DNA of 64,000 nucleotides, taken from the NCBI GenBank assembly GCA_964023275.1, contig OZ029919.1:35069865-35133864 (forward strand), read 5' to 3'. The notes under the pieces are model-generated. The model did not search any database. It saw only the letters and a program-made list of their open reading frames with translations, and was not told where the DNA came from. Below, piece by piece: positions 50,301-62,049 of this stretch. The position numbers were made by a program, and so were the translations under genes. The first letter of the stretch is position 1; every line of letters begins with the position of its first letter. The DNA comes from Norana najaformis. Lineage: Eukaryota > Annelida > Clitellata > Crassiclitellata > Hormogastridae.

Positions 50301-50982
50301 TGCAACATCCACTTTTGTATAACTGTGTCTCTTAGACTTCTGATATCATACATACAGGCAAAGCAAGGTGACTGGTGGCTCAGGTGTCATGCTTGAGGTG
50401 GTTGGTATTCTATCTTTGGAGTTACGAGGATATGCTTGAGGTTTTTGGTTTTCTATCTTTAGAGTTAGGAGGATATGGAAAGGCAGTTGATAATCTAATA
50501 CATGCATTTGTCAGCACAGTTCATGGCTAAATTATACGAGAGTTTAGATTTCAAACAATTTATGTGATAGAGGATTTCAGACAAACGTGTCATTGTTTTC
50601 TAACTGTAACATCAGATGTAGCAAGAAGAAGCAGTTCTGAGACGTAATTAAAAGGCGCAATGAAAATGCTGAGACACATATGCACATACGTTGCCCATCG
50701 ATTAATTGTGGAATAGTTTTGTTTTCAGCAGTTTGTGTAGATGAAGGATGACGTGGAAGTTTCACCAGGTGGGAATGCTGCTTTGGTTGATTGGGAATCT
50801 TGTGGCTGTGTTTATTTGCCCTGTGCCGCTGGCATTAGATATTGAAGCACCATAGAAGTTAGGTAAGACTTTTTAACTGAGGGCCAAGTTTTCATTTCTA
50901 GGTTGGTTCTGGTCCAGTGGTTATTGAAGACGTGTCCCAGTCTCTTCTTGATTCATCCGGCTTTCCTCTGGATCATCTGTAA
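44317..50982 (+). CDS. MVD: Mevalonate diphosphate decarboxylase (400 aa, 12 exons)
   Basis: Exons: 44317-44383, 44671-44741, 45050-45117, 45582-45631, 46090-46236, 46363-46417, 47202-47346, 48020-48190, 48524-48646, 49422-49580, 50202-50267, 50902-50982. All have AG/GT borders and phases close, giving 401 codons. The enzyme converts mevalonate 5-diphosphate with ATP to isopentenyl diphosphate and CO2, in cytosol or peroxisome, and belongs to the GHMP kinase superfamily. Visible motifs: VIKYWGKRD near residues 19-27, [14 protein letters not shown] (the GHMP ATP loop), [10 protein letters not shown] with Arg161, and [10 protein letters not shown] with Asp305. Arg161 and Asp305 fall exactly at the human catalytic numbering. 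Length equals human MVD (400 aa). The start [19 protein letters not shown] fits the family N-terminus, so ATG 44317 is well supported. Intron lengths vary from about 125 to 780 bp; SINE fragments lie in several introns. Confidence 0.97.
44405..44445 (+). repeat. Orphan SINE 3' tail
   Basis: GTGGCGCTATAGAAATTTCC then GATTACGATTGCAG, the shared 3' tail with no body, 20 bp inside MVD intron 1. Similar tail-only pieces lie at 12395, 41470, 47625, 57127 and 24050. Confidence 0.6.
46790..46900. repeat. Degenerate (ACATACGT)n repeat
   Basis: Alternating TACATAC/GTACAT units with CGTACAT variants in MVD intron 6. A similar ACAT/GTAC block occurs at 47862-47920 in intron 7. Confidence 0.75.
48285..48360 (-). 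repeat. Repeat family C fragment in MVD intron 8
   Basis: GAGAACTTCTATAGCGCCAG begins a short copy of the family C head. Other family C pieces sit in intron 9 at 48967-49022 and in intron 10 at about 49885-50035, the latter longer and including GACAGATTGTGCCAAACAGG. Confidence 0.5.
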
Positions 50983-50999
50983 CTGCTGCCACTGATCGA

Positions 51000-52900
51000 A
51001 CGGATCGTGATAAAGTATGATCAACAGGCAGTCGCCATGATCTTAAATGTTGCAGTTTGAACTGTCATCGTTTGTGCCTTAAGTTGAATGGACGCTTCTG
51101 GATTAGATGGACGTAATTCAGCAGCTGAAGTTCAGACTTTAGATCGTGGTATCTCGAGAAACAAACCACTTAAATGGAAAATACATTATTGCATAATCAA
51201 TTTTCGTAAATCAAATGAAGTTTTTGAACGTCTTCTGGTTGGTCTTTTTAACTTTTTCTTTAGAAAACGAAACTGCACCCATGATGATTCTACCACGACC
51301 CCATTTGAACCAGATTTCGTAGGGATGTCTAACACACTCGTGGCCCAACAGCAAATGACCCGTTTGACGTTACACACGTGGAGTTGAATCCCGGACGCAG
51401 TGCTTGGATGCAAGCGCATTGGCATTCTGCCAGCTTGCCACATAGTTACATATTTACCAATTAACAATCTAGGTTTAGCCAACACATGAATCCTATGAAT
51501 CCTATACAGTTCTTAATCGACTGTAGGTCTGAGGAAGACTTACTTGGCCCAACGCAGCCGTTTCTAATCTAATGTAATCCGTTGGCGCACACGACGTCAT
51601 GAATCACCGGTTGATTCAGGTGAACCTGTAGTCGGACGGAAATGATGGAATCGGTTGGAGGAAGACCAGTCGAAATGCCACTTGGGACATGGAGACCTGG
51701 AAAATATGTCAGTGCGAAAGTTGTCGTCGTCATCATCATTGTAACCAAGTTTATTAATCGAAAAGTGGAGCAAGGTAATCTTAATTACCTAACCATGGAG
51801 ATGCAAACGATCAAAGCAGATATACTTCATAGAGGCCTCGATTCTTCATCTCGCATCTTATGTTTCACTTTTGAGAATCTTCTAGAATTCATTAGAATTT
51901 CTCGTCTTGTTCCTTCTTCTCATGCTCCTCGTCCTGTTCCTCCTCCTGAGTCATTCTCTGTTTTCTGAGTCGTCTTCTTGCAGATGTGAAGGACAGCGTT
52001 TGTGAATTAGGCTACTGCAAATGGTCTTTGTTTCGGCTCTAGCCATTCATCTCTCCCGCTTCTTTTATCGGCGCTCATCCATGCGAAGCGCAAGTGGAAC
52101 GACTGTCGCTGTAGCTGCCCACCTCTTCCACTCTGTTTCTGTCTTTTGCTCAGTCTCTGTCTTTCTCTCCATTCATCCATCGATGTTTGTCTTTTCCTCA
52201 TTCCATCCCTCTCTCTCGCTTTTTGTCACTCTGTTTCCCGAGCTGTCACTGTATCTGTCCGTCTCTCTCTTTTGTGTACGTATCTGTCTATATGTCCTTG
52301 TCTGTCTATCTCTTTCTCTGTCTCTCTCTATCTTTCTCTATCCGGGTCTTTATGGACACAGCTCATTACGGGCGCAATGATCCACCCTCTCATAAAAGAC
52401 CCCTAGTTAGACGACGCCTAACAGTACGTTCGTTAATTAATTATGGTGTCCAGTAGGGTTGTTCGTGTCGGGACATTTAGTCAAAGCAGTTAACTCTAAA
52501 AATCCTTATTATTGTGCATTTAGGTACTACGAGCATAATTTTTCTAGAATATGTAGAGGAACTAACATAGAAGGTAATCTGATATTGTGCCAGTTGAATT
52601 TTTTGGTAAGAAAATATTTTAAAAGCACTTTTAAAATGTGCTTAATTGGGCTAAGTTTGGGCTTGTTTTGGTAAGCCCTGCTAACAACGTGCGAGAGACG
52701 CGTATTTCTGTAATACTTTTCGGATTGTAAATACGAGTATATATGCTTATTTCTGCTAAATAAATAAAAGATATTGTTTGTTAATGTAAAAAATCTGTAA
52801 GAAAATGTTTTAACGGTTGACTGCAGGTTTCGAGATCAGGAATATTGAAACTTTGACTTTTATCCTTTGTAGATGGTTTTCTGTTATCGCTCGCAACTTA
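51000..52900. other. Spacer between MVD and the decayed element
   Basis: It starts with the MVD 3' UTR. From 52120 to 52350 there is a pyrimidine-rich TCTC/TGTC tract whose three forward frames are all open but low complexity (L/S/C-rich) and not credible as protein. Unique AT-rich sequence follows from 52400. No splice-supported exon was found. Confidence 0.45.
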
Positions 52901-52916
52901 GCCTATCTGTGACAGA

Positions 52917-54056
52917 TTGGTTTTGACTAATTTTATTGTAATGGCGGAGGTTTTATCTAAAAGTGTTTTTGTTTTGGCAGAATGCATATTTTGTCAAAAT
53001 GCATACTCCGAAAATTTATTTTGTCCTGCAAATTCGAAGAGGCTGGATGTTGGTTTTGGCTACGTAACATTGGCTGGTGACTTGCATGGCTTCAAAGAAA
53101 TTGGCCAGCTACCCAGTCATTTGTCTGAATTAAATGAAGGTGATGGCATGGCTGCAACTTTAATAAGAAGTAAAGCATGCTGGCATAAAACCTGCAGAGA
53201 TAGATTTAATGCCACTAAACTGGAAAGGGCCAGAAAGCGCTTGTATAAGGAAACTGAAGTTAATGTGGTGCAAAGTAGTATTGCAGATGATTTTTCTTTT
53301 CATTCAAGCCCCACAAAATTGCAGTTCATCTTATGTTAACTTGGGCAGGTCTAGGGTTTCTGATTCTCTTTGCTTTTTCCGTGACACATTTACACAACGC
53401 TCAGACAATTTGCGACAAGCTATGACTCTTTAAATTACTAAAAGAGTTCAGTCATGTGCTGAATTAATGAATGAGACCACATGCAACTCGTTTCAAAGAG
53501 AGATTGCTGTGCCATTTGCCAGGTCTGACTGCTTTTAATCATGATAAAGAAGTTTTACTGATTTACAAGGAGAAAGTTGGGTTAGCACTGGAGCAAGCCA
53601 AAAATGCTGATGCAGATGCTATTCATTTAATGCACACAGCTAAACTAATTTGTGGTGAATTATTTCAAAATAACTTGAGTTTAATGGTTCTTTTCCAGTA
53701 ATTGTCAACAAGAGGTTGTACCCCAGTCATTGCTTCATTGGTAAACATGATTTTTGTCAGGGCCAGGTAATGCTTCATGTAACAGTAAAGCAACACTGTG
53801 TATTTCTCAATTAATTATGTTTAATGCAGTCAAACAAACACGTAAATGTGAACCAGGACACACCATTTCTGTTAAGCATGCCACAAGCCAGGAAACACTT
53901 CAGGCCTATTTATTTAGGCCTGAAGCTACTTTCTGTAACTCATAAAAGCAAACTTATCAATAAATGTTTCGATCTTAGTTTGTGCATTTCATATTATCAA
54001 GTTATCCAACTTTCTTGCAAATTGGCAAACCGTGTTTGTGATAAAAAATATTGAAC
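52917..54056 (+). pseudogene. Decayed gene of a multi-copy, probably transposon-derived family
   Basis: A first frame (52917-53339) has an N-terminal CxxC pair (CIFC) and CWHKTC, a cysteine/histidine module, with a basic RARKRLYKE segment. The likeness then continues in other frames: VSDSLCFFRDTF and DNLRQAMTL (53350-53430), an in-frame TAA at 53431-53433, then RFKERLLCHLPGLTAFN...HLMHTAKLICGELF (53490-53670), then LIMFNAVKQTRK (about 53810-53850) and RPIYLGLKLLSVTHKSKLI...LANRVC (about 53900-54045). This order matches a long uncharacterised protein type I know as repeated many times in invertebrate genomes. At least two frameshifts (near 53320 and 53460) and one stop show it is broken. Surrounding DNA to about 54600 is AT-rich, unlike the aquaporin exon that follows. 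Confidence 0.6.
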
Positions 54057-54889
54057 AATCAGTTTGTCCACCAGTTCTTCGAGGTAACAGTTTTAACATT
54101 TGAGTTTTTGATTGTTGTGAGTGAATATCTGTTTGTTGCCTTTTGTCTGTTCCTTTTTTGGAATGCTGAAAGTTGTTATTTAGTTGTTCTTTGTTGGCAT
54201 GAGAATGAGGTAAGTGCCAAGATTTTTCTAGTATTTCTTCATTTACTCTTGTTGATTTTCCTGTTGTTCATTTACTCTGTGTGCTCCAGTCTTTTAATGC
54301 TTTTATTGTTTATAAAATGTGAAATGTAAATAAAAATTTAAATATATTGTTAAATACGGCAGTTATATTAACCTTTTGGAATTACTGAGGTGACCAGGTG
54401 AGGATGTTGCTCAGGATTTGTTGAGTTTAGCTGGAATGACCCAATAATGTAAAAAAGTGGGGAAAAATTCTTCTTTTTTATTTTTTCAAATGGCACAATA
54501 TCAGACTTTGTTCAGAATTTCATTCTGAACACAAAAATGTAATTTTCTGCTTGTAGCACCAAAATGCACAATTTTACGCTAACATCTCTCACTAATTTGC
54601 CCTCTTGACCTGACCTTGTTTCAGCCGGTTCAAGCCCGACGGAAGCAACTCCTAATTCGTGTGAGGCGCGAATCGAGTGATTGACAGGTGCTTGGAAGCA
54701 AAGGAATTGGCGCGCGCTGCAGGTGCTCTGCCGGGATTGGCTGTCCCGTTAGGCGCCTGTACAGGTGTGCTGATAGCTGTTCCAAGTGAGTCATCTTTGG
54801 CGACAGTGAAGAGCGGCTGTGTGAGAGAGTGGCAGGATAAAGCACTTCTTACAGGTCGGAGGAAGGATACTTCGAGTATCGTCGACCAG
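54057..54889. other. AT-rich tail of the decayed element and aquaporin 5' region
   Basis: 54060-54560 is T-rich with a hydrophobic spurious frame. From about 54600 composition changes to GC-richer, with the frame of the aquaporin exon open from 54677, so transcription start or an alternative N-terminus may lie there. A possible splice acceptor (CTTCTTACAG) ends at 54854. Confidence 0.35.
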
Positions 54890-57448
54890 ATGTGTTGTCA
54901 GTGCTGTAAGAACCTCATGGCGTCCAGTCTGACCGACCTCAGGGATCCATACTTCTGGCGAGGAGTGGTCGCCGAAGTCTTCGGAACCCTCTTCCTCGTC
55001 TTCATCGGCTGCGGTGCCTGTATCGGCAAGGACTGGGCCGACTTCACCCCAACCCAGGTTCACATCTCGCTTTGCTTCGGCTTGGCCGTCGCCACAGTCG
55101 TCTGGTGCATTGGCCATGTCAGCGGTGGACACATCAATCCAGCCGTGACCGTCGGGATGCTGGTGGCGCGCAAGATCAGCATCGTACGAGCTGTTATCTT
55201 CATCATGGCCCAGTGCGCAGGCGCAATAGGTGGATCGGGGTTTCTGAAGGTCTTGACCCCAGTCGATGTACAGGGCAACTTAGGAATGACGACGGTTGAT
55301 GTAGCGTTGTCCGTGGAACAAGGCTTCGGAGTGGAACTGATGATCACGTTTCTACTCGTCTTCACGGTCTTTGCTTCTTGCGACTCCACCAGATCCGACC
55401 TGAATGGTTCCGCTCCACTGACCATCGGACTGAGCGTCGCTCTCTGCCACCTGTTTGCCGTAAGTACCTCCAACCAGAATTATTCTCTTGATGTGAATCA
55501 TGCGAAATTTTCTTTTGCTTCTGATTGATATGGGTTGGAACTGGTTAATGGTGAGGCCACCTTCTCCCCTTTTATAGACCACTCTCACCGACGTATTTTT
55601 ACAGTTATTCGTGTGCAAACGGATGGATGGTGCACCGTGCCACTCGCATGAAGCACCTAAGGAACAATTGCAGTTAAGCAACGTTAAGCCTGGTTAATAT
55701 ACGTTTGGGTGATACGGCGGCGACCACTCAGCCCTCCATCCTTTATAGCGCTGTAAACATGAGTGCCAACACAAGAGATTGGGAGATTGATGAGATTTTC
55801 TGTCTTCTTCGAACTTATGTGGTTGTGTGCGTCTCGGCCGAATGACCCTTTGACCTCACGAGGACCCGGTTTTTGATCAGCTTATGCTCATGAGAATCGA
55901 GCAAATAAACTATGTGTGGTATTCTTTTACCTTCATGCTCTTGAGGACCTTCTATTAACAACTGCTATCTTTACCTTCCTGAATCTGAGGAGTTTCATAG
56001 GTGCCGGCAAACAAGTGTGTTACCTTTACCTTGATGCTTTTGTGGAGCGTGTAAAGAGGTTTGACATTTACTTTTGACCAAGAAATAACATATAGCCGTA
56101 TATATGTGGCCATGGCGACATTTTCGCCTGGCGATAGGGGTCATTGGCAACACAGAAATCGTTGTCTAGACGTTGTTGTTGCCTATGTTGTTGTCTGGTA
56201 AGTGCGTTGTATAAAGAATGCGTCGCTGGGGCCTTGAGGGAGTTGCTGTAGGAAAGGGGCAGCTGTCTTTACAAGAGCGCAACGGATCAGCATCCATTGG
56301 CCTTCGCTGCAGAGGAGAGGAGGAGGAGGAGGAGGAGGAGGAGGAGGAGGTGGGCGAGGACGAAGAGGAGGGTGCACCTGTTCCTATTGACCCGCGCTTT
56401 GAATTAACGACCTTCGGAATCGCTGTTTACGATAGCCTCTATTGGCGGCAATAAAATGCCTCCCCCCAATCGATTGAATGTCGTGCTATTAATAGCCTGG
56501 CGCCGACCGATGGGAGGGGTAGAAACAACTGAGCCGTGCACGGATTCGGTGATTTGGCGGTCGACTGATTTGCATGCCAACGAAGTCACTGGTAGCTACG
56601 GATCATGGTGAGGGAGGGCCCCTTGAGCCTCGCAGGGCGATTATTCTGTCGGGTGCGGAATAGGTGTTGCTGGTGGCCCTGCAGCTTATATCCGGAGCTA
56701 TGCCCGCCCAGTCTGTGGACCGTACTCTGGACATTTAAGGGGTCATCAGCGGTCCACCTCTTCCCCTCCAAATGACGATTCCAGCTAAGACCTTTGACCT
56801 GTGCGCGTGGGCGACACATGGGACCCGGGTTTGAACCCTGGACTCGCCGTTCAGGTGTCTTTCAATCTTTACCACAAGGCTACGCATGGCTGTCCCGTCT
56901 AATCAGCATTTCCTTTTACACAGTTAATCAATAATGAACTGTTGTGAACTTTGTGTAGCGCCCAATTGGGAAAACAACGGAGGCGCTCATATTACGTGCA
57001 ACCAAACCAACCTGCGACATCGTCTGCTTGGTCTCGGCCTCTTTTTGTAGGCGCTTGAAAACTGTTCCATTCAGTCGTGATTTTCTGTTGTCAGGTAGGG
57101 AGAACCGTTGACGAATGTCTTCTGAAGTGGCGCTATATAAATTTGCGATTACAGATGTGCAGATAGCTTACCTGTATGTAGTAACAAAGACCCTTGACGA
57201 CTGTAACCGCCTTCTGTGTTTGTTTTGTGTGCGATGTCAGCGGCGTCGTTAAACAGCATCGGTTACCGTTTTGGTTTTTTGTTGGTTCGTTGTAGATCAA
57301 GTACACTGGATCGAGTATGAATCCAGCGAGAACATTCGGTCCAGCCGTCATCACAGGCATCTGGGATAACCACTGGGTCAGTTTTACCACACACCCACCC
57401 ACACACACTCTCCCTTTATCTGACTCTGTCTGTCTGTCTCGTCTGTCG

Positions 57449-57486
<38 letters not shown>

Positions 57487-58165
57487 ATCTCTCTCTCTGT
57501 CTCTGTCTCTCTCTCTCTCTCTCTGACTATCTCTCTCTCTGTCTCTCTCTCTCTCTCTCTGTCTCTCTCTGTCTCTGTCTCTCTCTCTCTCTCTCTCTCT
57601 CATATTTTCGGATGCATTTAGATGTAGTTATAAGACCTAAGCCCAACAACCGATCTCACGCAGAGCATCTGTGCGCTAGCTCGGAACATGTCTTCTGGGG
57701 AAAGTCGCATGTTGGTGTCCGTTAGGTACAACACTGGTCGCTCCCTCTCCCTCTACCTTCCCTCTCTCCTCATCCTTTGCCCAGGCCAAGTGCAAAGAAA
57801 TTACTCTGTTCTCATATCAGTAGCGAGAAAGCGCTTGCTGGTTCTAAATGTACTAAATGGATCACGTACGTATTTACGCCTTTTATTATATAGGTTGTCG
57901 TCTTGACTGTGTGTGGTATGTATGCTGTGTGTGGTATGTGTGCTTCGTGTAGGTCTACTGGTGTGGTCCGTTGAGTGGCGGAGTCATTGCCGCTCTGCTC
58001 TACGAAACGGTCTTTGCAGCCGACGCGTCTCTTGCGAAGGCCAAGAAATTCCTTCTGTCGAGTCGTGCAGTCGATCATCCAGGGACCCGTCCAGCCGCAG
58101 ACGTCGAAAACCAGGCGTCACCTGAGGAACTGGCCAAGATGAGGGAGGCGGAAGATCGTGTCTAA
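54890..58165 (+). CDS. Aquaporin, classical water-channel type (287 aa, 3 coding exons)
   Basis: Exons: 54890-55459, 57296-57376, 57953-58165; all phase 0, total 288 codons with stop TAA 58163-58165. It forms a plasma-membrane channel with six helices and two half-helices. The first NPA box is GGHINPAVT, the second [14 protein letters not shown]. Pore-lining positions read Phe (SLCFGLAV), His (VALCHLFA), Ser and Arg (NPAR), close to the F-H-C-R filter of AQP1, so water selectivity is expected; the mercury-sensitive Cys before the second NPA is Ser here. The second exon is 81 bp, the size I recall for the equivalent exon in vertebrate AQP1/AQP4, while the preceding intron seen in vertebrates is absent. 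The N-terminus is Cys-rich (MCCQCC), a possible palmitoylation site. The C-terminal tail is Glu/Lys-rich and cytosolic. The frame extends upstream to ATG 54677, so a longer N-terminus is possible; ATG 54890 fits family length better. Confidence 0.95.
56300..56350. repeat. (GAG)n run in aquaporin intron 1
   Basis: About 12 consecutive GAG triplets at 56313-56350, giving poly-Glu (+) and poly-Pro (-) artefact frames. No exon signals are seen. Confidence 0.9.
56945..57155 (+). repeat. SINE-like element ending in the shared tail
   Basis: Starts TGTGTAGCGCCCAATTGGG and ends GAAGTGGCGCTATATAAATT then TGCGATTACAG. The pre-tail block GTTGTCAGGTAGGGAG recurs at 41425-41445, also followed by the tail (GGTGCTATATAAATTTGAGA). 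Head and tail form imperfect inverted repeats (TAGCGCC / GGCGCTA). Confidence 0.55.
57420..57600. repeat. (TC)n / (TGTC)n microsatellite in aquaporin intron 2
   Basis: About 180 bp of TCTCTC with TGTC and GACTATC interruptions, starting 45 bp after the donor of the 81-bp exon. Confidence 0.95.
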
Positions 58166-58189
58166 GTCCCCGTTCATCCCAGGATGCAC

Positions 58190-58213
58190 CGCGGCGTCGA
58201 TGGTGACGCCGCG
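58190..58213 (+). other. Perfect GC-rich hairpin just after the aquaporin stop
   Basis: CGCGGCGTC (58190-58198) pairs with GACGCCGCG (58205-58213) over nine base pairs with a 6-nt loop, 25 nt after the TAA. It would fold in the 3' UTR of the mRNA. Function unknown. Confidence 0.7.
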
Positions 58214-58219
58214 CTAGGC

Positions 58220-60700
58220 ACGCCGGGAACGCAGTATACGAAACTAATCTCTTGATTTTAATGGTTTTTGTTTCCCTTAAAGTAAACGCGTTTTATCGTT
58301 TTGCTGTTATTCGCGAATTCGTCTGATTTTCTGGATTTAGATTCGAGTAATGGAAGTTAACTAAAGTTGTGACTTACTGTATCATGCCATTTAGTTTGTT
58401 CTGTGCCTTGTGTAAGTGTAAGGGGCTGCCTAAAGCTGTCGCTTAATGAATAGGAATTTAATCTCGTTATTCATGAAGCATTCTTTCCAGACGCCGTTAA
58501 AAGAGTTTTAAGGAGAATGGTGTTGGGCCTCTATTTTTAAGTGGCTTTATGTAGAGACTCTGTGCAAAAGTCTTTAGTGTTCAGCAGGCACAAAAGTTTC
58601 CTAGTCTTGCACGATATGAATATTTTTAAGGCATGTTAGTCTTACATCATTCTCTAGTCTGGCGTCATTGTCCGACTTTTAAGGCATGCTGAAGTTCTAT
58701 GGCGCTTTCGTTTGCTTGCACATGTATATATATATATTATATATATATATATAATATATATGGTTTCCCATCCGTAGTTTATTGCAGGACAGTCGAAGTT
58801 TAGGCGTTGTTAGAATTCTTCTGGATCCTCTGTTCCCTCATAATTGTTCTAATTGCGGGTACTTAAGAAGCGCCATGTTGAATGCGTTGGTACATACGTT
58901 AATACATACCAGTTTATAATTGACTAGTGTAATGTAAAAAGTGTCCTGCTTAGTAATGGTCTAATATCCGAAGGTTCTTGTTTTGCTATGGTTGCCGTTG
59001 TTGTTATGCTTATATGCACGCTTCAGTGAATTTCCGTTTGGCACATATGTATGTATATTGCGTGCACTTTATGATGAAATTCGTGTAATTGCACTGGGAA
59101 CTGTGCTGTCGGTATTAACAGCCGTAGTAATTACCAATTTCCACCAAAAGCGCCGACCTCATTGAGCGCAAACGTCGAACTATTTTGATATTAGCTTTTA
59201 TTCGATGCCGTGTGGATCGAATCGTTCTGACAGTGAATCGAATCGTTTGTCTAGCTTAAGTTTTGCGGTAGTTTATTTTCAATCTAAACATTTCTTACGT
59301 GTGCAGAGTATTTTGAAAGTATGTGAAGTTTCTGTGACAAATTTTAATAAATTTATTCTAAAACAAGTTAGAATCATTTTTCGTCTTATTGCACGATAAT
59401 GGTTAAGAGGGTCTGCTTCTGACTGGATCATTTAAGGTTATCTGTCTGTTTCAGTCTGTCTGTCTGTCTGTCTGTCTGTCTGTAGGCCTATATCTCTTAT
59501 AAACGGGAATATGGGTGTCACAGGCCTATTGTGCGTTAATACCCCTCTTTGGTTACGTAAAATTCTAAGCCTTGATAAAAGGGCGTCTGGCGATTTAACA
59601 GAAGCAGACACCGTAAGAGGGGCACCGTACCAAAATGAGTTCAGCAACCGTCTATCTTACATCTGATAGTCTTGGGCCTCAAGGGACTCTCTTCTATTCT
59701 GATTAGCTTCAGGCACCCGCTATTCATGGGTATTTGCGATATTTCTGAGTAGGGCCTATTGATGGTTGCACCGTTTACTAAATCGAAAAGGAAAACTGAT
59801 CTAAAGTGAAAACAAAACTTGGCGAACATGACATATGTTAGGCCTGGGCTGAGTAGTCGACGGTTGTGTAGTAACAACTGATGCATGTTGTCAGGTAAAG
59901 AAGCACATAGTCGACATTTGTGTTCAGAGGCGCTCTTCTAGTATTCGATAATGTCGAATTCCGGTTTAGCGGTGAAGTGCCCTTCGGTCGTCGACTGTAT
60001 TTGCCTGTATTCGACTGTATTTTCTACCAACCAGGCGACAAAGTGGCCGAACTTTCTATCGAGGCTTACGACGGCACAGTACCGAAGGCGGGTCATGTAT
60101 ATTAGGCATTATAGGCCTATAACATCCATATATGGCATACCCAAGTATCTGTCTTAGTGGACTGACTTTTTGGATGTTGTTGACCTGATTGCGGTTTGGC
60201 TTTGGAGCGCCATCGGTTGATGCCTCGTGCATTAGACGCCGGAGGGATAGAAGTCACTAATTACGCAATGATCTCTCGACCTATCTCTCTCTTGCAGATG
60301 GGTGAGATAGGCAAAAATGATGATGTATATGACAGACATATCTGTCTAATTGTCTCTGGCTGACTAATATATACCCTCGTTGCACAGTATAATGTAACAA
60401 AGTTCCGGAATGCCGATATGGGCGCCGAGGGGGGCGCTGATTAATTATAGCGTGCATTAATACATTTAGCTCCGGTATAATAATCCTTCCTGTTGTTCGG
60501 CTCTGCTAATTACACCGGATGGCAGAACAATGACTTAGACGGTCCAACGCACGCGATATTCACCTGTGTATGCCTAGAGCTGCAAAACTACACACGCACG
60601 CAAAGAGAGCCAGGGACTTAATTGCTGTCATAAATTATTGATGCCTGTTACGGTTGCTCGTTGTTTATCATAACCGGTGCAGAGGCATTTGATTGCTTCC
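58220..60700. other. Spacer downstream of aquaporin
   Basis: It holds the aquaporin 3' UTR; AATAAA at about 59345 is one possible poly(A) signal. It also has an (AT)n self-complementary block at 58725-58760, (GTCT)n at 59455-59483, and several 60-110-residue frames without splice context. No gene recognised. Confidence 0.45.
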
Positions 60701-60719
60701 TTATCAGATGACAACGACC

Positions 60720-60720
<1 letters not shown>

Positions 60721-60787
<67 letters not shown>
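60721..60787. repeat. (TC)33 microsatellite
   Basis: Uninterrupted CT dinucleotides for about 67 bp. Confidence 0.97.
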
Positions 60788-60791
<4 letters not shown>

Positions 60792-61014
60792 GTAGAATTC
60801 ATTACGGAGGCCTAGAATTGTAAATCGTTCAAATGACACGGTATTGCGATCGAAAGAGAAGGACTTGTAAGATGCCTGGACGTCGTACGTTCGCTCTCGT
60901 TTCGCAGTATGAGATCAATATGTGCTGCGTAGCCTGAAATGCTTCACCCGGATCCATCGAATCCTCCTCCTTACCATTTTGTTCTGCCTAAACACAACCC
61001 ACAGTTAACATATC

Positions 61015-61094
61015 TCTCTATCTCTGTCTCTCTTTCTGTGTCTCTGTGTCTGTCTGTCTGTGTCTGTCTGTGTCTGTCTGTCTGTCTTTCTCAC

Positions 61095-61159
<65 letters not shown>

Positions 61160-61160
61160 T
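61015..61160. repeat. (TGTC)n / (TC)n microsatellite
   Basis: Starts as mixed TCTC/TGTC, passes through about nine perfect GTCT units (61098-61136) and ends in a TC run. Confidence 0.95.
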
Positions 61161-62049
61161 AGGGCTCATGAATAAACTGGTGTCTTGCGCTTAGCCTATG
61201 AGTAGCGCTTTAAGAATTTTCGATTTTAAGAGATTTACGATTCTGATTCTGGTCTATTAGGAATTTGGTTTGTTTGGGGGCGATGTTCAGTGGGTCTTAG
61301 ACGAGTCGTCGGTCTATTCATGTAGACTGGTAGCCTGCAGGTGGACGGTTCATCCTAAGCGCAATATTCAGTAGGAAAAGGAAGCCGGAGATCAGAAGCC
61401 GTCCCAGAAGCAGAGACTCATGTGATGCGCTCCTCAAATACCTGCACTTACACGTGTACTTGTGTAAATCCAGGTGAGTCAAGCATACATGATGTCTTGC
61501 GGGCAGGTATACAGAAGCAGAGCAGCCAGGCTGCAGGTGTGAGGAATCGATGCGAGGCACTGCCTCGTTATTCTGCAGACCTGTCAACCATCAAAGCCAA
61601 AGACGTCAGAGACACATGTGGCCCTAAGGCGTCGTCAAACACTGCCATGGCGCAGAAAAAAGCCCTACATAGGCCTAGGTCTGTAATGGCTGCGAAAAGA
61701 ATTAGGCCTGTTTAGCCTGTAGGCCTATAAAGAAGCATACCGTATGAGTTGAACACTTCGCCCGGGCATAAAGAGAATTAGACCAACATCGATGTGATTA
61801 TCGCATGATTCTTGATGCTAACGATGGAAACAATTTGAAGTTCCGAGTCATCGCTGACTGCTTCCATTTATACGTCCTGTAGAAAGGCAGGAAGGAGGGA
61901 GGGAAAATAGGGACGGAAGAAAGAAGGGAGGAAGGTAGAAAGATAGAAAAGCAAAGGTGTGAAAGAAATGAGGGAGGGAGGGAGGGAGGGAGACGTGCAG
62001 CGCAAGAATTAAAGGCAGAGAAGGAAGCTGGGTGTCTAGAGCCCGGTAT

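Noticed and set aside
52021..52456. Three overlapping + strand frames of 86-119 residues rich in Leu/Ser/Cys
   Set aside because: TCTC/TGTC pyrimidine tract open in all three frames, with no exon signals.
54677..54889. 71-residue N-terminal extension of the aquaporin
   Set aside because: Open frame but unlike aquaporin N-termini and contains a possible UTR splice acceptor; kept only as an alternative.
57133..57603. 156-residue Arg/Glu-rich minus frame
   Set aside because: (TC)n microsatellite in aquaporin intron 2, running over the antisense of the 81-bp exon.
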